Shown here piece after piece: positions 6,007 through 13,392 of a DNA stretch of 18,543 nt (its first letter is position 1; every line of letters begins with the position of its first letter). A program made the position numbers and the translations under genes. The DNA is taken from contig CAMURX010000011.1 in the NCBI GenBank assembly GCA_947097615.1, positions 1 to 18,543 on the forward strand, given 5' to 3'. This DNA is from an uncultured Neisseria sp. Its GTDB lineage: Bacteria > Pseudomonadota > Gammaproteobacteria > Burkholderiales > Neisseriaceae. The notes under the pieces were generated by a model. It made no database searches. It saw only the letters and a program-made list of their open reading frames with translations, and was not told the origin of the DNA.

Positions 6007-6018
6007 TGGGAGAGAATC

Positions 6019-6288
6019 ATGAAAGTTACTTTTGAAGACTTGGAAAACAAAAACGCCAAGGCCGATTATCACCGCGTCGGTGAAACCACCACCATTGTTT
6101 GCTCGCTGACTCTGCCTTCGGGTTTTGTTGTAACCGGTAAGGCATCCTGCCTGAACCCGGCAGAGTTTAACGAAGAGGTCGGCTGCGAGCTGGCTTATCA
6201 GGAAGCAATGAACGCGCTGTGGGAACTGGAAGCTTACCGCGTGAAAGAAAACGCCTATCTGGCAGAACGGGAGGTCGTAAATGGCTAA
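6019..6288 (+). CDS. Gp49-family phage protein (N4 gp49 / Sf6 gp66 type)
   Basis: An 89-residue protein resembling the small family named after N4 gp49 and Sf6 gene 66, whose function is unknown. The signature stretch is SGFVVTGKASCLNPAEFNEE followed by ELAYQEAMNALWELEAY, near residues 34-75. The start ATG 6019 follows GGGAGAG. Members are usually scattered accessory genes. Here it splits the head operon between capsid and decoration genes, behind an uptake-sequence hairpin, which suggests later insertion. It overlaps the next gene by 8 bases, so it is co-translated with head genes. Confidence 0.85.
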   Translation: MKVTFEDLENKNAKADYHRVGETTTIVCSLTLPSGFVVTGKASCLNPAEFNEEVGCELAYQEAMNALWELEAYRVKENAYLAEREVVNG

Positions 6289-6619
6289 AACCAAACAGGT
6301 GGTACTGGCCACCACCATCCGCGCGGAAGGCGCAATCGTCGCCAACCGTTTTGTGAACTACGCGGGCAAGCAGGCCAAAGCTGGCGAAGCGGTGCTGGGC
6401 GTGGCGCCCTACGACACCGCTGCGGGCGACATTGCCGCCGTGGATGCGCTGGGCATTGTCCTGGTCGAAAGCGGCGGCGCGCTGGCCGCGGGCGACGCGG
6501 TCGCCGCCGACGCACAGGGATGCGCGGTCAAACAGGCAGGCAGTGCGCCGACGGCAGGCTATGTGCTGGACGATGCCGCAGCCGCCAACGAAACCGTACG
6601 CATCAAGATCGGAGGCTAG
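6281..6619 (+). CDS. DUF2190-family capsid decoration-type protein
   Basis: A 112-residue Ala/Gly/Val-rich protein of the DUF2190 family, found beside major capsid genes and thought to decorate or stabilise the head. The sequence runs as successive short beta-strands (GAIVANRFVNYAG, GEAVLGVAPYDTA, VLVESGGALAAGDAV), consistent with a beta-barrel or trimeric decoration protein. ATG 6281 overlaps the end of the Gp49 gene and is preceded by GGGAGG. It sits in the expected place for this role. Functional assignment follows the family and position. Confidence 0.85.
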   Translation: MAKTKQVVLATTIRAEGAIVANRFVNYAGKQAKAGEAVLGVAPYDTAAGDIAAVDALGIVLVESGGALAAGDAVAADAQGCAVKQAGSAPTAGYVLDDAAAANETVRIKIGG

Positions 6620-6621
6620 GC

Positions 6622-6927
6622 ATGAAAACCTATATCGCCAACACGCCGCTGATTTTGGAAGACGACAGCGGCCGCGAATACCGCGTCGAAGCGGGCGAAG
6701 CGGTGGACTTGACGCCCGAGCTGTACGAGCTGGTGGCCGCCCACGTCAGCGAAGCGGAAATTTCCGCCGCCGATTTGGCCGCCAGCGGCTATCAGGCCGA
6801 CGGTGAAACCCCGCTGACGCAGCCTGAAACGCCGTCTGAAAACCCGCCCGCAGGGCAGCCTGAAAGCCAAACCGACGACGGCGAAATGCCGAAACGCGGG
6901 CGCGGCAGGGAAGAGAAAGCGGAGTAG
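6622..6927 (+). CDS. Small head-region protein with an uptake-sequence-encoded linker
   Basis: A 101-residue protein in the position of Mu gp35-like head genes; no firm family. Residues 1-60 form a compact part (KTYIANTPLILEDDSGREYR, then YELVAAHVSEAEISAADLA). After about residue 64 it becomes a low-complexity Pro/Glu/Gln tail with a basic end (KRGRGREEK). Three uptake-sequence-like copies lie in the tail region and are translated as QPE, PSE and QPE. The start ATG 6622 follows CGGAGG. The compact part resembles small phage proteins that bind neighbouring head proteins, but that is inference. Confidence 0.7.
   Translation: MKTYIANTPLILEDDSGREYRVEAGEAVDLTPELYELVAAHVSEAEISAADLAASGYQADGETPLTQPETPSENPPAGQPESQTDDGEMPKRGRGREEKAE
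6819..6864 (+). repeat. Three tandem uptake-sequence-like copies in coding sequence
   Basis: GCAGCCTGAA (from 6820), GCCGTCTGAA (6831-6840) and GCAGCCTGAA (6855-6864) follow in the same orientation and reading frame, mixing both uptake dialects. They encode QPE, PSE and QPE in the C-terminal tail of the host gene. Confidence 0.85.
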
Positions 6928-6930
6928 GCC

Positions 6931-7374
6931 GTGTACATCACGCGTGAAGATGTCGCCGCTGCCGTCGGCCATGCCGAGCTGACCCAGCTCACCAACGACG
7001 AAATGGCCGATTTTGCCACCGCCCAACCTGATTGGGTGGTGGTAGACAGAGCCATCGAATATGCCTGCGAGCTGGCCGACGGCTATCTGATGGGACGTTA
7101 CACCCTGCCGTTACAGCCCGTGCCGACCATGCTGCGGTTGTGGTGCACCGATCTGGCGCGCTACTGGCTGCACAAACGCCGCCTGCACGGTGCGGACTTT
7201 CCGAAGGAAGTGCAGGCCGCCTACGACGATGCCACCCGCCTGCTCGGCCACGTACGCGACGGCAAGCTGCATTTGGGCATACGCGGTACGGCTGCAGCTA
7301 CGGAAAAACCGCAGCCCGAAGGCGGTGCCTACCGCATCCGCGCCAAAGCCAAACAAAACTGGGAGGGCTACTGA
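6931..7374 (+). CDS. Mu gp36-like head-tail connector protein (DUF1320)
   Basis: A 147-residue protein matching the DUF1320/gp36 family that sits between head and tail genes in Mu-like phages and is thought to help join them. Seen are the N-terminal YITREDVAAAVGHAELTQL, then IEYACELADGYLMGRYTLPL (about residues 48-67), and CTDLARYWLHKRRL (about 77-90). The start is GTG 6931, preceded by GCGGAG; no closer ATG fits. The stop TGA overlaps the next ATG (TGATG). The family is confident and the exact structural role is inferred. Confidence 0.9.
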   Translation: MYITREDVAAAVGHAELTQLTNDEMADFATAQPDWVVVDRAIEYACELADGYLMGRYTLPLQPVPTMLRLWCTDLARYWLHKRRLHGADFPKEVQAAYDDATRLLGHVRDGKLHLGIRGTAAATEKPQPEGGAYRIRAKAKQNWEGY

Positions 7375-7844
7375 TGGCCGCTACCCTGCCGATACTGCAA
7401 GACGTGGCCGGACGCATCCGCAGCAAAATGCCCGACATAGAAACGCGGCTGTTTCCCGACAACCCGGCAGGCTACCGCTTTATCCACCCCAAAGGGGCGG
7501 TGCTGGTGGGCTATCAGGGCAGCAGTTTTGCCGCGCCGCACGATACCGAAGCCGTCGTCCAGCAGCGCAAACTGACCCTGCACCTGACGCTGTTCGGGCG
7601 CGGCGTACACAACGACGCAGGCACGCTGGACATGCTCGACCGCCTGCGGCTGGCGGTAACGGGATACCGCCCGGCCGACTGCAACAAAATCCACTTGCTC
7701 GAAGAATCGTTTGCCGACGAAAGCGACGGCGTTTGGCAATACCGGCTTTTGGTACAGACCGAAACCCAGCAGATCGAGCAGCGCGAACCCGTCACCGCCG
7801 CCAAACTGGCCGAAATCGTCCTGCGGCAACAACCCAATCCCTAA
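7374..7844 (+). CDS. Mu gp37-like tail terminator-type protein
   Basis: A 156-residue protein in the slot of Mu gp37, between gp36 and the sheath. Start ATG 7374 overlaps the upstream stop by one base. The pattern VAGRIRSKMPDIETRLFPDNP, followed by beta segments (KGAVLVGYQGSSF, LTLHLTLFGRG) and a C-terminal YRLLVQTETQQIEQ, fits the alpha/beta fold of tail terminator proteins. Such proteins cap the tail and join it to the head. The small gp38-like gene that follows in Mu is not present: only 19 bases separate this gene from the sheath. Confidence 0.82.
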   Translation: MAATLPILQDVAGRIRSKMPDIETRLFPDNPAGYRFIHPKGAVLVGYQGSSFAAPHDTEAVVQQRKLTLHLTLFGRGVHNDAGTLDMLDRLRLAVTGYRPADCNKIHLLEESFADESDGVWQYRLLVQTETQQIEQREPVTAAKLAEIVLRQQPNP

Positions 7845-7863
7845 ACCCCATAAGGAGACCCCC

Positions 7864-9261
7864 ATGGCAGCAGCCTTCCACCACGGCACGGAAACCATCC
7901 GCATAGACGGCGGTTCGTCGCCTGTTTACACCGTCGACGGCGCGATTACCGCCATCATCGGCACCGCCCCCATCGGCAGACCGAACGAACTGACCGTATG
8001 CCAAACCCTGAAAGACTTCGCCCAATTTGGCGCCGCCCTGACCGGACGCGGCTTTACGATTCCCGATGCAGCCAATATTTGGACGCGCTACGGCGCGGGC
8101 ATTGCCTATGTGGTCAACGTCTGCGACCCTGCCAAACACAAAAGCAGCGTAACCGGCGAAATACTGGCTGTCGATGCCGCTACCCTGATGGCAAAAACCA
8201 AATTCCCCGCCCTGCATACCGCCGGCCTCACCGTCTACGACGGAACGACCGCACTGACAGCCGGCACGCATTACACCATCAGCCTGTGGAAAGGGGAGAT
8301 TAAATTCAAAAGCAAACCCGTCGCACCGAAAATCAGCTACACCTATACCGACCCCGCCAAGGTCACCGACGCAGACATCCTCGGCGGATTTGTTGCCGCC
8401 AGCGGCAAACGCACAGGCTTGGAGCTGGTTACCGAGGGCTACAGCCGCTTCGGCGCGGATGCCAAAATCATCATCGCCCCCGGCTACGAACGCCCCGCCG
8501 TCTCCGCCGGGCTGGTCAATACCGCCGCCAAACTCAAGGCCATCGCCTACATCAGCGCCCCCAAAGGCACCGGCCTGAGCCAGGCCATAGAAGGGCGCGG
8601 CCCCTTGGGCAAAATCAACTTTCAGACGGCCTCCGACCGCGCCCAGCTGTTTTTCCCGCACGTTGTCGGCCTGCTGGGACTGGAAAACCTGGCCACACAC
8701 GCCGCCGGCCTGCGCATGAAAACCGACGTCGAAAAAGGCTACTGGTGGAGCATTTCCAACCAAGAGCTGCTGGGCGTAACCGGTTTGGAAATCGGCCTGA
8801 CCGCCCGCGGCGACGACCCGCAGAGCGAAACCAACCGCCTGAACGAAAAAGGCATCACCACCGTTTTCAACAGCTACGGCAGCGGTTTCCGCATGTGGGG
8901 CAACCGTCTGGCCTGTTTCCCGAGCGTGAGCCACATCAAGAATTTTGAAGTAGCCCAGCGCACCGGCGATGTGATTGACGAGAGCCTGCGCCGCTACGCG
9001 CTGCAATACATCGACCGCCCGATAGACGAGGCGCTGATCGACAGCCTGCTGGAAGGCTACCGCACTTATCTCGGCACACTTAAATCCATAGTCGGCAGCT
9101 CGGTCAGCCTTGATTACGACTACGACCTGACCGACGCCTTTTCCAAAGGCCAAGTGCCGCTGGTGTACGACTACACGCCCAAGCTGCCAGCCGAGCGCAT
9201 TACCAACACTTCGGTGATGACCCGAAAATATCTGGTCAACCTGACCACCGCCGACCGGTAA
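7864..9261 (+). CDS. FI: Contractile tail sheath protein
   Basis: A 465-residue protein with the order of a phage tail sheath. An N-terminal part (TVDGAITAIIGTAPIGRP) leads to a variable beta-rich insert (about residues 90-165). The conserved C-terminal domain contains NRLNEKGITTVFNSYGSGF, RMWGNR and RTGDVIDESLRRYALQYIDRPI. It wraps the tail tube and contracts to drive injection. Start ATG 7864 follows AAGGAG at the usual spacing. Its partner tube gene follows and is P2 FII-like, so this is treated as the P2 FI equivalent, though it is longer than P2 FI. Gene intact. Confidence 0.94.
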   Translation: MAAAFHHGTETIRIDGGSSPVYTVDGAITAIIGTAPIGRPNELTVCQTLKDFAQFGAALTGRGFTIPDAANIWTRYGAGIAYVVNVCDPAKHKSSVTGEILAVDAATLMAKTKFPALHTAGLTVYDGTTALTAGTHYTISLWKGEIKFKSKPVAPKISYTYTDPAKVTDADILGGFVAASGKRTGLELVTEGYSRFGADAKIIIAPGYERPAVSAGLVNTAAKLKAIAYISAPKGTGLSQAIEGRGPLGKINFQTASDRAQLFFPHVVGLLGLENLATHAAGLRMKTDVEKGYWWSISNQELLGVTGLEIGLTARGDDPQSETNRLNEKGITTVFNSYGSGFRMWGNRLACFPSVSHIKNFEVAQRTGDVIDESLRRYALQYIDRPIDEALIDSLLEGYRTYLGTLKSIVGSSVSLDYDYDLTDAFSKGQVPLVYDYTPKLPAERITNTSVMTRKYLVNLTTADR

Positions 9262-9276
9262 ACAAAGGGACAAACC

Positions 9277-9795
9277 ATGAGCATCGAATTAAACGTGATC
9301 TACAACGCCGCGCTGTACCTGAACGGCAATACCCAAATCGGCCGCAGCGGCGAAATCAAACTGCCTGAAATCGAAATCGAGCAGGAAGAGTACAAGGGAC
9401 TGGGCATGGCCATCGGCGTTTCCCTGCCGATGGGTATCAAAATCGGCGAGGCCGAAATCAACTGGAACGGCTTTTATCCCGACGCTTTCCGCGCGGTGTA
9501 CGACCCGTTCAAAGCCCAGCAGCTGATGATCCGCGCCGACATTCAGCAGCACAACGCATTGGGGCGGGCGGAGGAAGTGCCGCTGGTGGCCACCCTGACC
9601 GGCAATTTCAGCAAGTCGCCCTTGGGCACCTACAAACCCAAAGAGCGCGCCGAGTTTGCCAGCACCTTTCTCGCCCACGCAGGCAGCCTGAAAGTGGTCG
9701 GCCGCGAAATTCTCTATTTCGACGCCTTTACCAACCAGTACCGCGTGGACGGTGCGGATATGTTCGCCAAGTTCCGCCGCAACCTAGGGCAGTAA
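9277..9795 (+). CDS. FII: Major tail tube protein (P2 FII family)
   Basis: A 172-residue protein of P2 FII length and pattern. It shows the N-terminal strand-rich part (IYNAALYLNGNTQIGRSGEI), EIEIEQEEYKGLGMAIGVSLP, and a C-terminal LKVVGREILYFDAFTNQYRVDG. FII subunits stack into the inner tube through which DNA passes. The Mu tube protein is of a different family, so this gene is direct evidence of a P2-type tail on a Mu-type head module. The start ATG 9277 is 15 bases after the sheath stop and follows AAAGGGA. Confidence 0.95.
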   Translation: MSIELNVIYNAALYLNGNTQIGRSGEIKLPEIEIEQEEYKGLGMAIGVSLPMGIKIGEAEINWNGFYPDAFRAVYDPFKAQQLMIRADIQQHNALGRAEEVPLVATLTGNFSKSPLGTYKPKERAEFASTFLAHAGSLKVVGREILYFDAFTNQYRVDGADMFAKFRRNLGQ

Positions 9796-9802
9796 TAAAC
9801 GG

Positions 9803-9825
9803 TTTTTTAAAGCGGTTTAAAAGCC
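9803..9825 (+). promoter_or_regulatory. Late-region TTTAAA-N4-TTTAAA element, copy 2
   Basis: TTTAAA, four bases, TTTAAA, beginning 8 bases after the tube stop codon and followed by an uptake sequence (9829-9840) and a terminator-like hairpin. It is the most symmetric of the three copies. Confidence 0.5.
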
Positions 9826-9844
9826 GCAAGGCAGCCTGAAAACT

Positions 9845-9880
9845 AAACTCACCATCTGATTTTGATGGTGGGTTTTTCTT
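9845..9880 (+). terminator. Terminator-like hairpin between tube and chaperone genes
   Basis: A 12-bp stem with one G-U pair (9845-9856 with 9864-9875), a 7-base loop and a T-rich tail. It separates the head/sheath/tube block from the tail assembly block. A second T-run follows at about 9900, but its stem is weak. Confidence 0.75.
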
Positions 9881-9918
9881 TTGGCCGCCCCACCCGGCGT
9901 TTTTTTAAGGACAGGAAA

Positions 9919-10218
9919 ATGGCACAGAACGAAGCGCAAAAGATGCAAGAACAGATGGGTGTGGCCAAAGAAATCAGGCTGTACTGCCCGATCAGACTGG
10001 CGGACGGCACGCTGTTGGAAAGTGTAACCGTGCGCCGCGCCAAGGTTGGCGACATCCGCGCGGTGGCACATCTGGAAGGCGATGCGGCGCAGGAAATCGC
10101 CATGATGGCGCGCCTGTCCGGGCTTGTACCCGAAGATTTGGAAAATATGGATTTGTGCGACTACAAGCAGATGCAGGAATTTTTTCGCACCTGCCAAGAG
10201 CCACCGCGAACCGTCTGA
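9919..10218 (+). CDS. E: Tail assembly chaperone (P2 gpE / Mu gp41 type)
   Basis: A 99-residue protein in the chaperone slot between tube and tape measure. It shows the family's layout: charged N-terminus, then LADGTLLESVTVRRAKVGD, then ARLSGLVPEDLENMDLCDYKQMQEFF. Such proteins coat the tape measure during tail assembly and are made in short and frameshifted long forms. The start ATG 9919 follows ACAGGAAA. A run of six T at 10180-10185 is a likely slip site leading into the overlapping GpE frame. Family is confident; the slip site is inferred. Confidence 0.88.
   Translation: MAQNEAQKMQEQMGVAKEIRLYCPIRLADGTLLESVTVRRAKVGDIRAVAHLEGDAAQEIAMMARLSGLVPEDLENMDLCDYKQMQEFFRTCQEPPRTV
10180..10185 (+). 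other. Candidate programmed frameshift site (six T)
   Basis: Reads GAA TTT TTT CGC in the chaperone frame. The next frame, open from 10106, is reached by a -2 (or +1) shift. A -2 slip on TTT TTT keeps full tRNA pairing and joins the chaperone to GpE, giving about 153 residues. Mu is known to use -2 here, while P2 uses -1. Confidence 0.6.
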
Positions 10219-10378
10219 CCCGCACACTTTCCGCCGCCTGCTGGCCGCCGCCTGCGCCGATATGGCGTGGTGGTACGGCTGGCCGCTGCGGGAAATAGAC
10301 GAATTGGATATGGAAGATTTCCTAGCCTTCCAAAAAGAAGCAGCCCGCCAAATCAAGGCGGGCTATCGGAAAGGCTGA
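10184..10378 (+). CDS. E': GpE (E') frameshift extension of the chaperone
   Basis: This frame overlaps the chaperone end and is open from 10106 to TGA 10376-10378. It encodes the GpE-family signature DMAWWYGWPLREIDELDMED, with a basic C-terminus. It has no good independent start upstream; an internal ATG at 10262 would give only 38 residues. In P2 and Mu the equivalent product is made by ribosomal frameshifting from the chaperone gene. The listed start assumes a -2 slip at 10180-10185. A minus-strand gene ends immediately against its stop, so the tail operon is interrupted here. Confidence 0.8.
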   Translation, partial: FAPAKSHREPSDPHTFRRLLAAACADMAWWYGWPLREIDELDMEDFLAFQKEAARQIKAGYRKG

Positions 10379-10654
10379 TCAGCGGCGGGTAAGAAACTTG
10401 TGTTTGAGTATAGCCAGTCCGGCAAACAGGCTGCCGGCCAGCGCACCGGCCAGTAAAACGGGGACTTTGCCCAGCAGTATGAACAGAGCCGCGCCGAGCA
10501 TCCAAACCAGCGCAAGCGGCAACAATACGGACGAATCCGCAGCGGGATATGCGGACAATACCTCAAAGGCCAAAACCGCCATCCATGCGGCAAAGGACAA
10601 AACCAAAACCGCATCGGCGGTTTGGTTGAAAATCTTCGCGTATCTGTCGTTCAC
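10379..10654 (-). CDS. Small membrane protein antisense in the tail operon
   Basis: The only convincing minus-strand gene. A GTG start (10652-10654) is preceded on its strand by AAAGGGGG, and the stop abuts the GpE stop. The product is 91 residues with three hydrophobic segments: ADAVLVLSFAAWMAVLAFEV, LLPLALVWMLGAALFILL and PVLLAGALAGSLFAGLAIL, ending in basic KHKFLTRR. It is thus predicted to be an inner-membrane protein. Family is not recognised. Its orientation allows expression from the dormant prophage, as for superinfection-exclusion or fitness genes (morons), but that role is inference. An upstream ATG at 10705 overlaps the tape measure start. Confidence 0.75.
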   Translation of the reverse strand: MNDRYAKIFNQTADAVLVLSFAAWMAVLAFEVLSAYPAADSSVLLPLALVWMLGAALFILLGKVPVLLAGALAGSLFAGLAILKHKFLTRR

Positions 10655-10698
10655 GATGCCCCCTTTCTTTCGGCAAATCATAAGGTCGCAACAGCAAT

Positions 10699-13392
10699 AT
10701 GGCAAGCAGTTTCTCCATCGGCATCACCATCGGCGCGTCTGTCGGCGCGGCGGTGGCCGGCATCAAAAGCGTCGGCTCGTCTATGAAGTATCTGGGCGAA
10801 GTGACCGACACGCTGAACCGCCGCCAGCGTCTGCTGAAAGAGACGCTGGACAATCCGCTGCGCATGTCCAAACAGCGGGTGGGCGAGTTGCGCCGCGAGT
10901 ATGTGCAGCTCGGGCAGACCATCGACACAATCAACACCAAGCGCGTCCGGATCGCAGAGTTGCAACAGTTGCGCCAAAGCCATTACGACAAGCGCGCAGC
11001 CTTTAAAAACGAGCTCCTCGGCGCGGCGGCCGCAGGCGGCGTGATTGCCGTTCCCGTCAAGCTGGCCATAGATTTCGAGTCGGCAATGGCCGATGTAAAA
11101 AAGGTGGTGGACTTCGATACGCCGCAGCAGTTCCAGCAGATGAACCGCGACATTCTGAAGCTGACGCGCACCATCCCGATGGCCGGCAAAGATATTGCCG
11201 CCATTGTGGCGGCCGGCGGCCAAAGCGGTGTGGCGCGCAAAGACCTGCTGGGTTTTGCTTCCGATGCGGCCAAGATGGGCGTGGCTTTCGATATGGCGGC
11301 AGGAGACGCCGGCGACGCGATGGCGACGCTGTCAAATGTGCTGCAAATCCCCATTCCCAAAATCAACCGTCTGGGCGATGCCATCAACCACCTGTCGGAC
11401 AATGCCAACTCCAAGGCCGCCGATATTGTCAATGTGCTGACCCGCGTCGGCAGTGACACCAAGCAGCTCGGCCTGACCGAAAACCAGGCCGCCGCACTGG
11501 GCAGTACCTTTTTGAGCATGGGTAAGGCGCCCGAGCTGGCCGCGCAGGCGATGAAAGGGATGGTGACTTCGCTGTCGGTTTTGAAAGCGGGCGAAGGCAA
11601 AAAGGAGTTGGCCAAACTGGGGCTGACCACCAAAGAATTTGCCGCTGCCATGAATAAAGATGCCAACGGCGCGATACTCAACCTGCTCTCGCGTATCAAG
11701 CAGCTGCCCAAAGACGAGCAGTTTCCGCTGCTGCTGAAAATGTTCGGCCGCAACTATGCCGACGATGTGATGCTGCTGGCCAACAATGTCGGCGAGTACA
11801 ACCGCCAGCTGGATTTGCTCTCGGAAAAAGACGCATCGGGCAACTTGAAATACCTTGGCTCGATGCAGCGCGAGTTTGCCAACCGTTCGGCCACCACCGC
11901 CAACCAGTTTAAGCTGTTCAAAAACGGTTTGGCCGAGATCGGCATTACCGTCGGCAGCGTGCTGTTACCCGCCATTAACGGCGCGTTGGCATCGGTCAAA
12001 CCGTTGGTCGGCGCGTTTGCCGACTGGGCGGCGGAAAACCCGAAATTCGTCAGCGGGCTGGTGCATCTGGTTGCGGGTCTTGCTGCTCTGAAAATCGGCG
12101 GCTTGGGCTTTCGCTTCCTGCTGAACGAGTGGCGCGGCTTTACCGCCGCCGTGAAACTGGGCAGGGCATTACTGGGGGCGGACTGGTTGGCGGCCGTGCT
12201 GCGCTTCAAAAGCGGCACGGGCATCCTTGCCCGCAGCCTGTCGCTCGGCAAATCGGTTGCGGCGGCGGCTTTTTCCGGTATCGGCAGGGCTTTTTCCGGC
12301 CTGCTCCGTTTTCTGCCGCTTGCCCGCACCGCCGTCCTCTCCCTCGGCCGCGCCCTGTTGGCCACGCCCGTCGGCTGGATTGCCGCCGCGCTGGCTGCCG
12401 CCGCGTTCCTGATTTACAAATACTGGCGGCCTATAAAGGCGTTTTTCCTCGGCTTTTGGGACGGGCTGACGGCAGCCTTCAAACCCGTGCTGCCGCTGTT
12501 TGACGGTTTCACTGCCGCGCTGGGCGGGATTTGGGAAACCGTGCGCCCCGTTTTGCAGCCGGTTTTGGACTGGTTCGGGGAATTTTTCGGCCTGACGCAG
12601 GAAGCGGAGGGCGGAGCGCGTGGTTTTGGCGCATCGTTCGGTGCGGCGGTGGGCGGCGTGTTGGCCGCCGTGGTCGAAACCGGCGCGATGATTATCAGCG
12701 GCTGGCGGATGATTTTCGACACGCTGTTCGGCGCGGCCGATGCGGCGTGGACGGAAATCAAAACCGCCTTTGACGGCGGCCTGACAGGAATACTGGGGCT
12801 GATTTTGAACTGGTCGCCGCTGGGCGCGTTTTATCAGGCATTCGCCGCCGTGATGAGCTGGTTCGGCGTCGAGCTACCCGCCAAGTTTACCGGCTTCGGC
12901 CAGATGATGATTGACGGCTTAATCAACGGCATCAAAGCCAAAATCGGTGAAGCGGTCGCTACCATGCAAGGTTTGGCCGCCAAAGTAAAAAGTGCATTTA
13001 CAAGCGGCAAAGGCATGGACATCCATTCGCCCAGCCGTGTGTTCAAAAGCTACGGCGGCTATCTGATGGAAGGCCTGCAGCTGGGCATCGGTGCGTCGGC
13101 GGGGCGGCCGCTGGCGGCTGTGCAGTCGGTGGCCGGCCGTCTGAAACAGCGTTTCACTGCCGGCAGCGGCCTGTCGGCGGAAATGGCCGCATCGATACGC
13201 ACCAACGCCGATGAGTTCGCCGCCGCCCGCCAGACGCAGGCGGCAGGCGGGATCACAGTGAACTTTAATCCAACCATCAACGCCCCCGGCGGTGATCCGC
13301 AGCAGATTCAGGCTGCCCTGCGGCTGGGTTTGCAGGAATTTGAAACGATGTACCGCCGCATGATGGCGGACATACAAAGAAGGGCTTACTGA
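10699..13392 (+). CDS. T: Tail tape measure protein (TP901 type, P2 gpT-like)
   Basis: An 897-residue protein setting tail length and acting in DNA passage. The TP901-type core lies at about residues 115-345 (FESAMADVKKVVDFDTP, TRTIPMAGKDIAAIVAAGGQ). Several hydrophobic stretches follow near 455-475, 555-575, 640-670 and 693-727, the last around GLILNWSPLGAFYQ. The C-terminus contains GKGMDIHSPSRVFKSYGGY, common to P2-like tape measures. The start ATG 10699 has AAGG about 12 bases upstream. Its stop overlaps the U start. Length is slightly above P2 gpT. Confidence 0.93.
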   Translation: MASSFSIGITIGASVGAAVAGIKSVGSSMKYLGEVTDTLNRRQRLLKETLDNPLRMSKQRVGELRREYVQLGQTIDTINTKRVRIAELQQLRQSHYDKRAAFKNELLGAAAAGGVIAVPVKLAIDFESAMADVKKVVDFDTPQQFQQMNRDILKLTRTIPMAGKDIAAIVAAGGQSGVARKDLLGFASDAAKMGVAFDMAAGDAGDAMATLSNVLQIPIPKINRLGDAINHLSDNANSKAADIVNVLTRVGSDTKQLGLTENQAAALGSTFLSMGKAPELAAQAMKGMVTSLSVLKAGEGKKELAKLGLTTKEFAAAMNKDANGAILNLLSRIKQLPKDEQFPLLLKMFGRNYADDVMLLANNVGEYNRQLDLLSEKDASGNLKYLGSMQREFANRSATTANQFKLFKNGLAEIGITVGSVLLPAINGALASVKPLVGAFADWAAENPKFVSGLVHLVAGLAALKIGGLGFRFLLNEWRGFTAAVKLGRALLGADWLAAVLRFKSGTGILARSLSLGKSVAAAAFSGIGRAFSGLLRFLPLARTAVLSLGRALLATPVGWIAAALAAAAFLIYKYWRPIKAFFLGFWDGLTAAFKPVLPLFDGFTAALGGIWETVRPVLQPVLDWFGEFFGLTQEAEGGARGFGASFGAAVGGVLAAVVETGAMIISGWRMIFDTLFGAADAAWTEIKTAFDGGLTGILGLILNWSPLGAFYQAFAAVMSWFGVELPAKFTGFGQMMIDGLINGIKAKIGEAVATMQGLAAKVKSAFTSGKGMDIHSPSRVFKSYGGYLMEGLQLGIGASAGRPLAAVQSVAGRLKQRFTAGSGLSAEMAASIRTNADEFAAARQTQAAGGITVNFNPTINAPGGDPQQIQAALRLGLQEFETMYRRMMADIQRRAY

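Noticed and set aside
7792..9273. Long minus-strand open frame of 493 residues opposite the sheath gene
   Set aside because: It is a shadow of the intact sheath gene in GC-rich sequence; the translation is low in recognisable features and rich in Gly/Ala/Val/Phe, and the plus-strand product is clear.
10379..10705. Longer form of the antisense membrane protein starting at ATG 10705
   Set aside because: The GTG at 10654 has a much better ribosome site, and the longer form adds a Cys-rich stretch overlapping the tape measure start.
10398..11006. Plus-strand frame of 202 residues across the antisense gene and the tape measure start
   Set aside because: It is out of frame with the tape measure, has no ribosome site and no family features.
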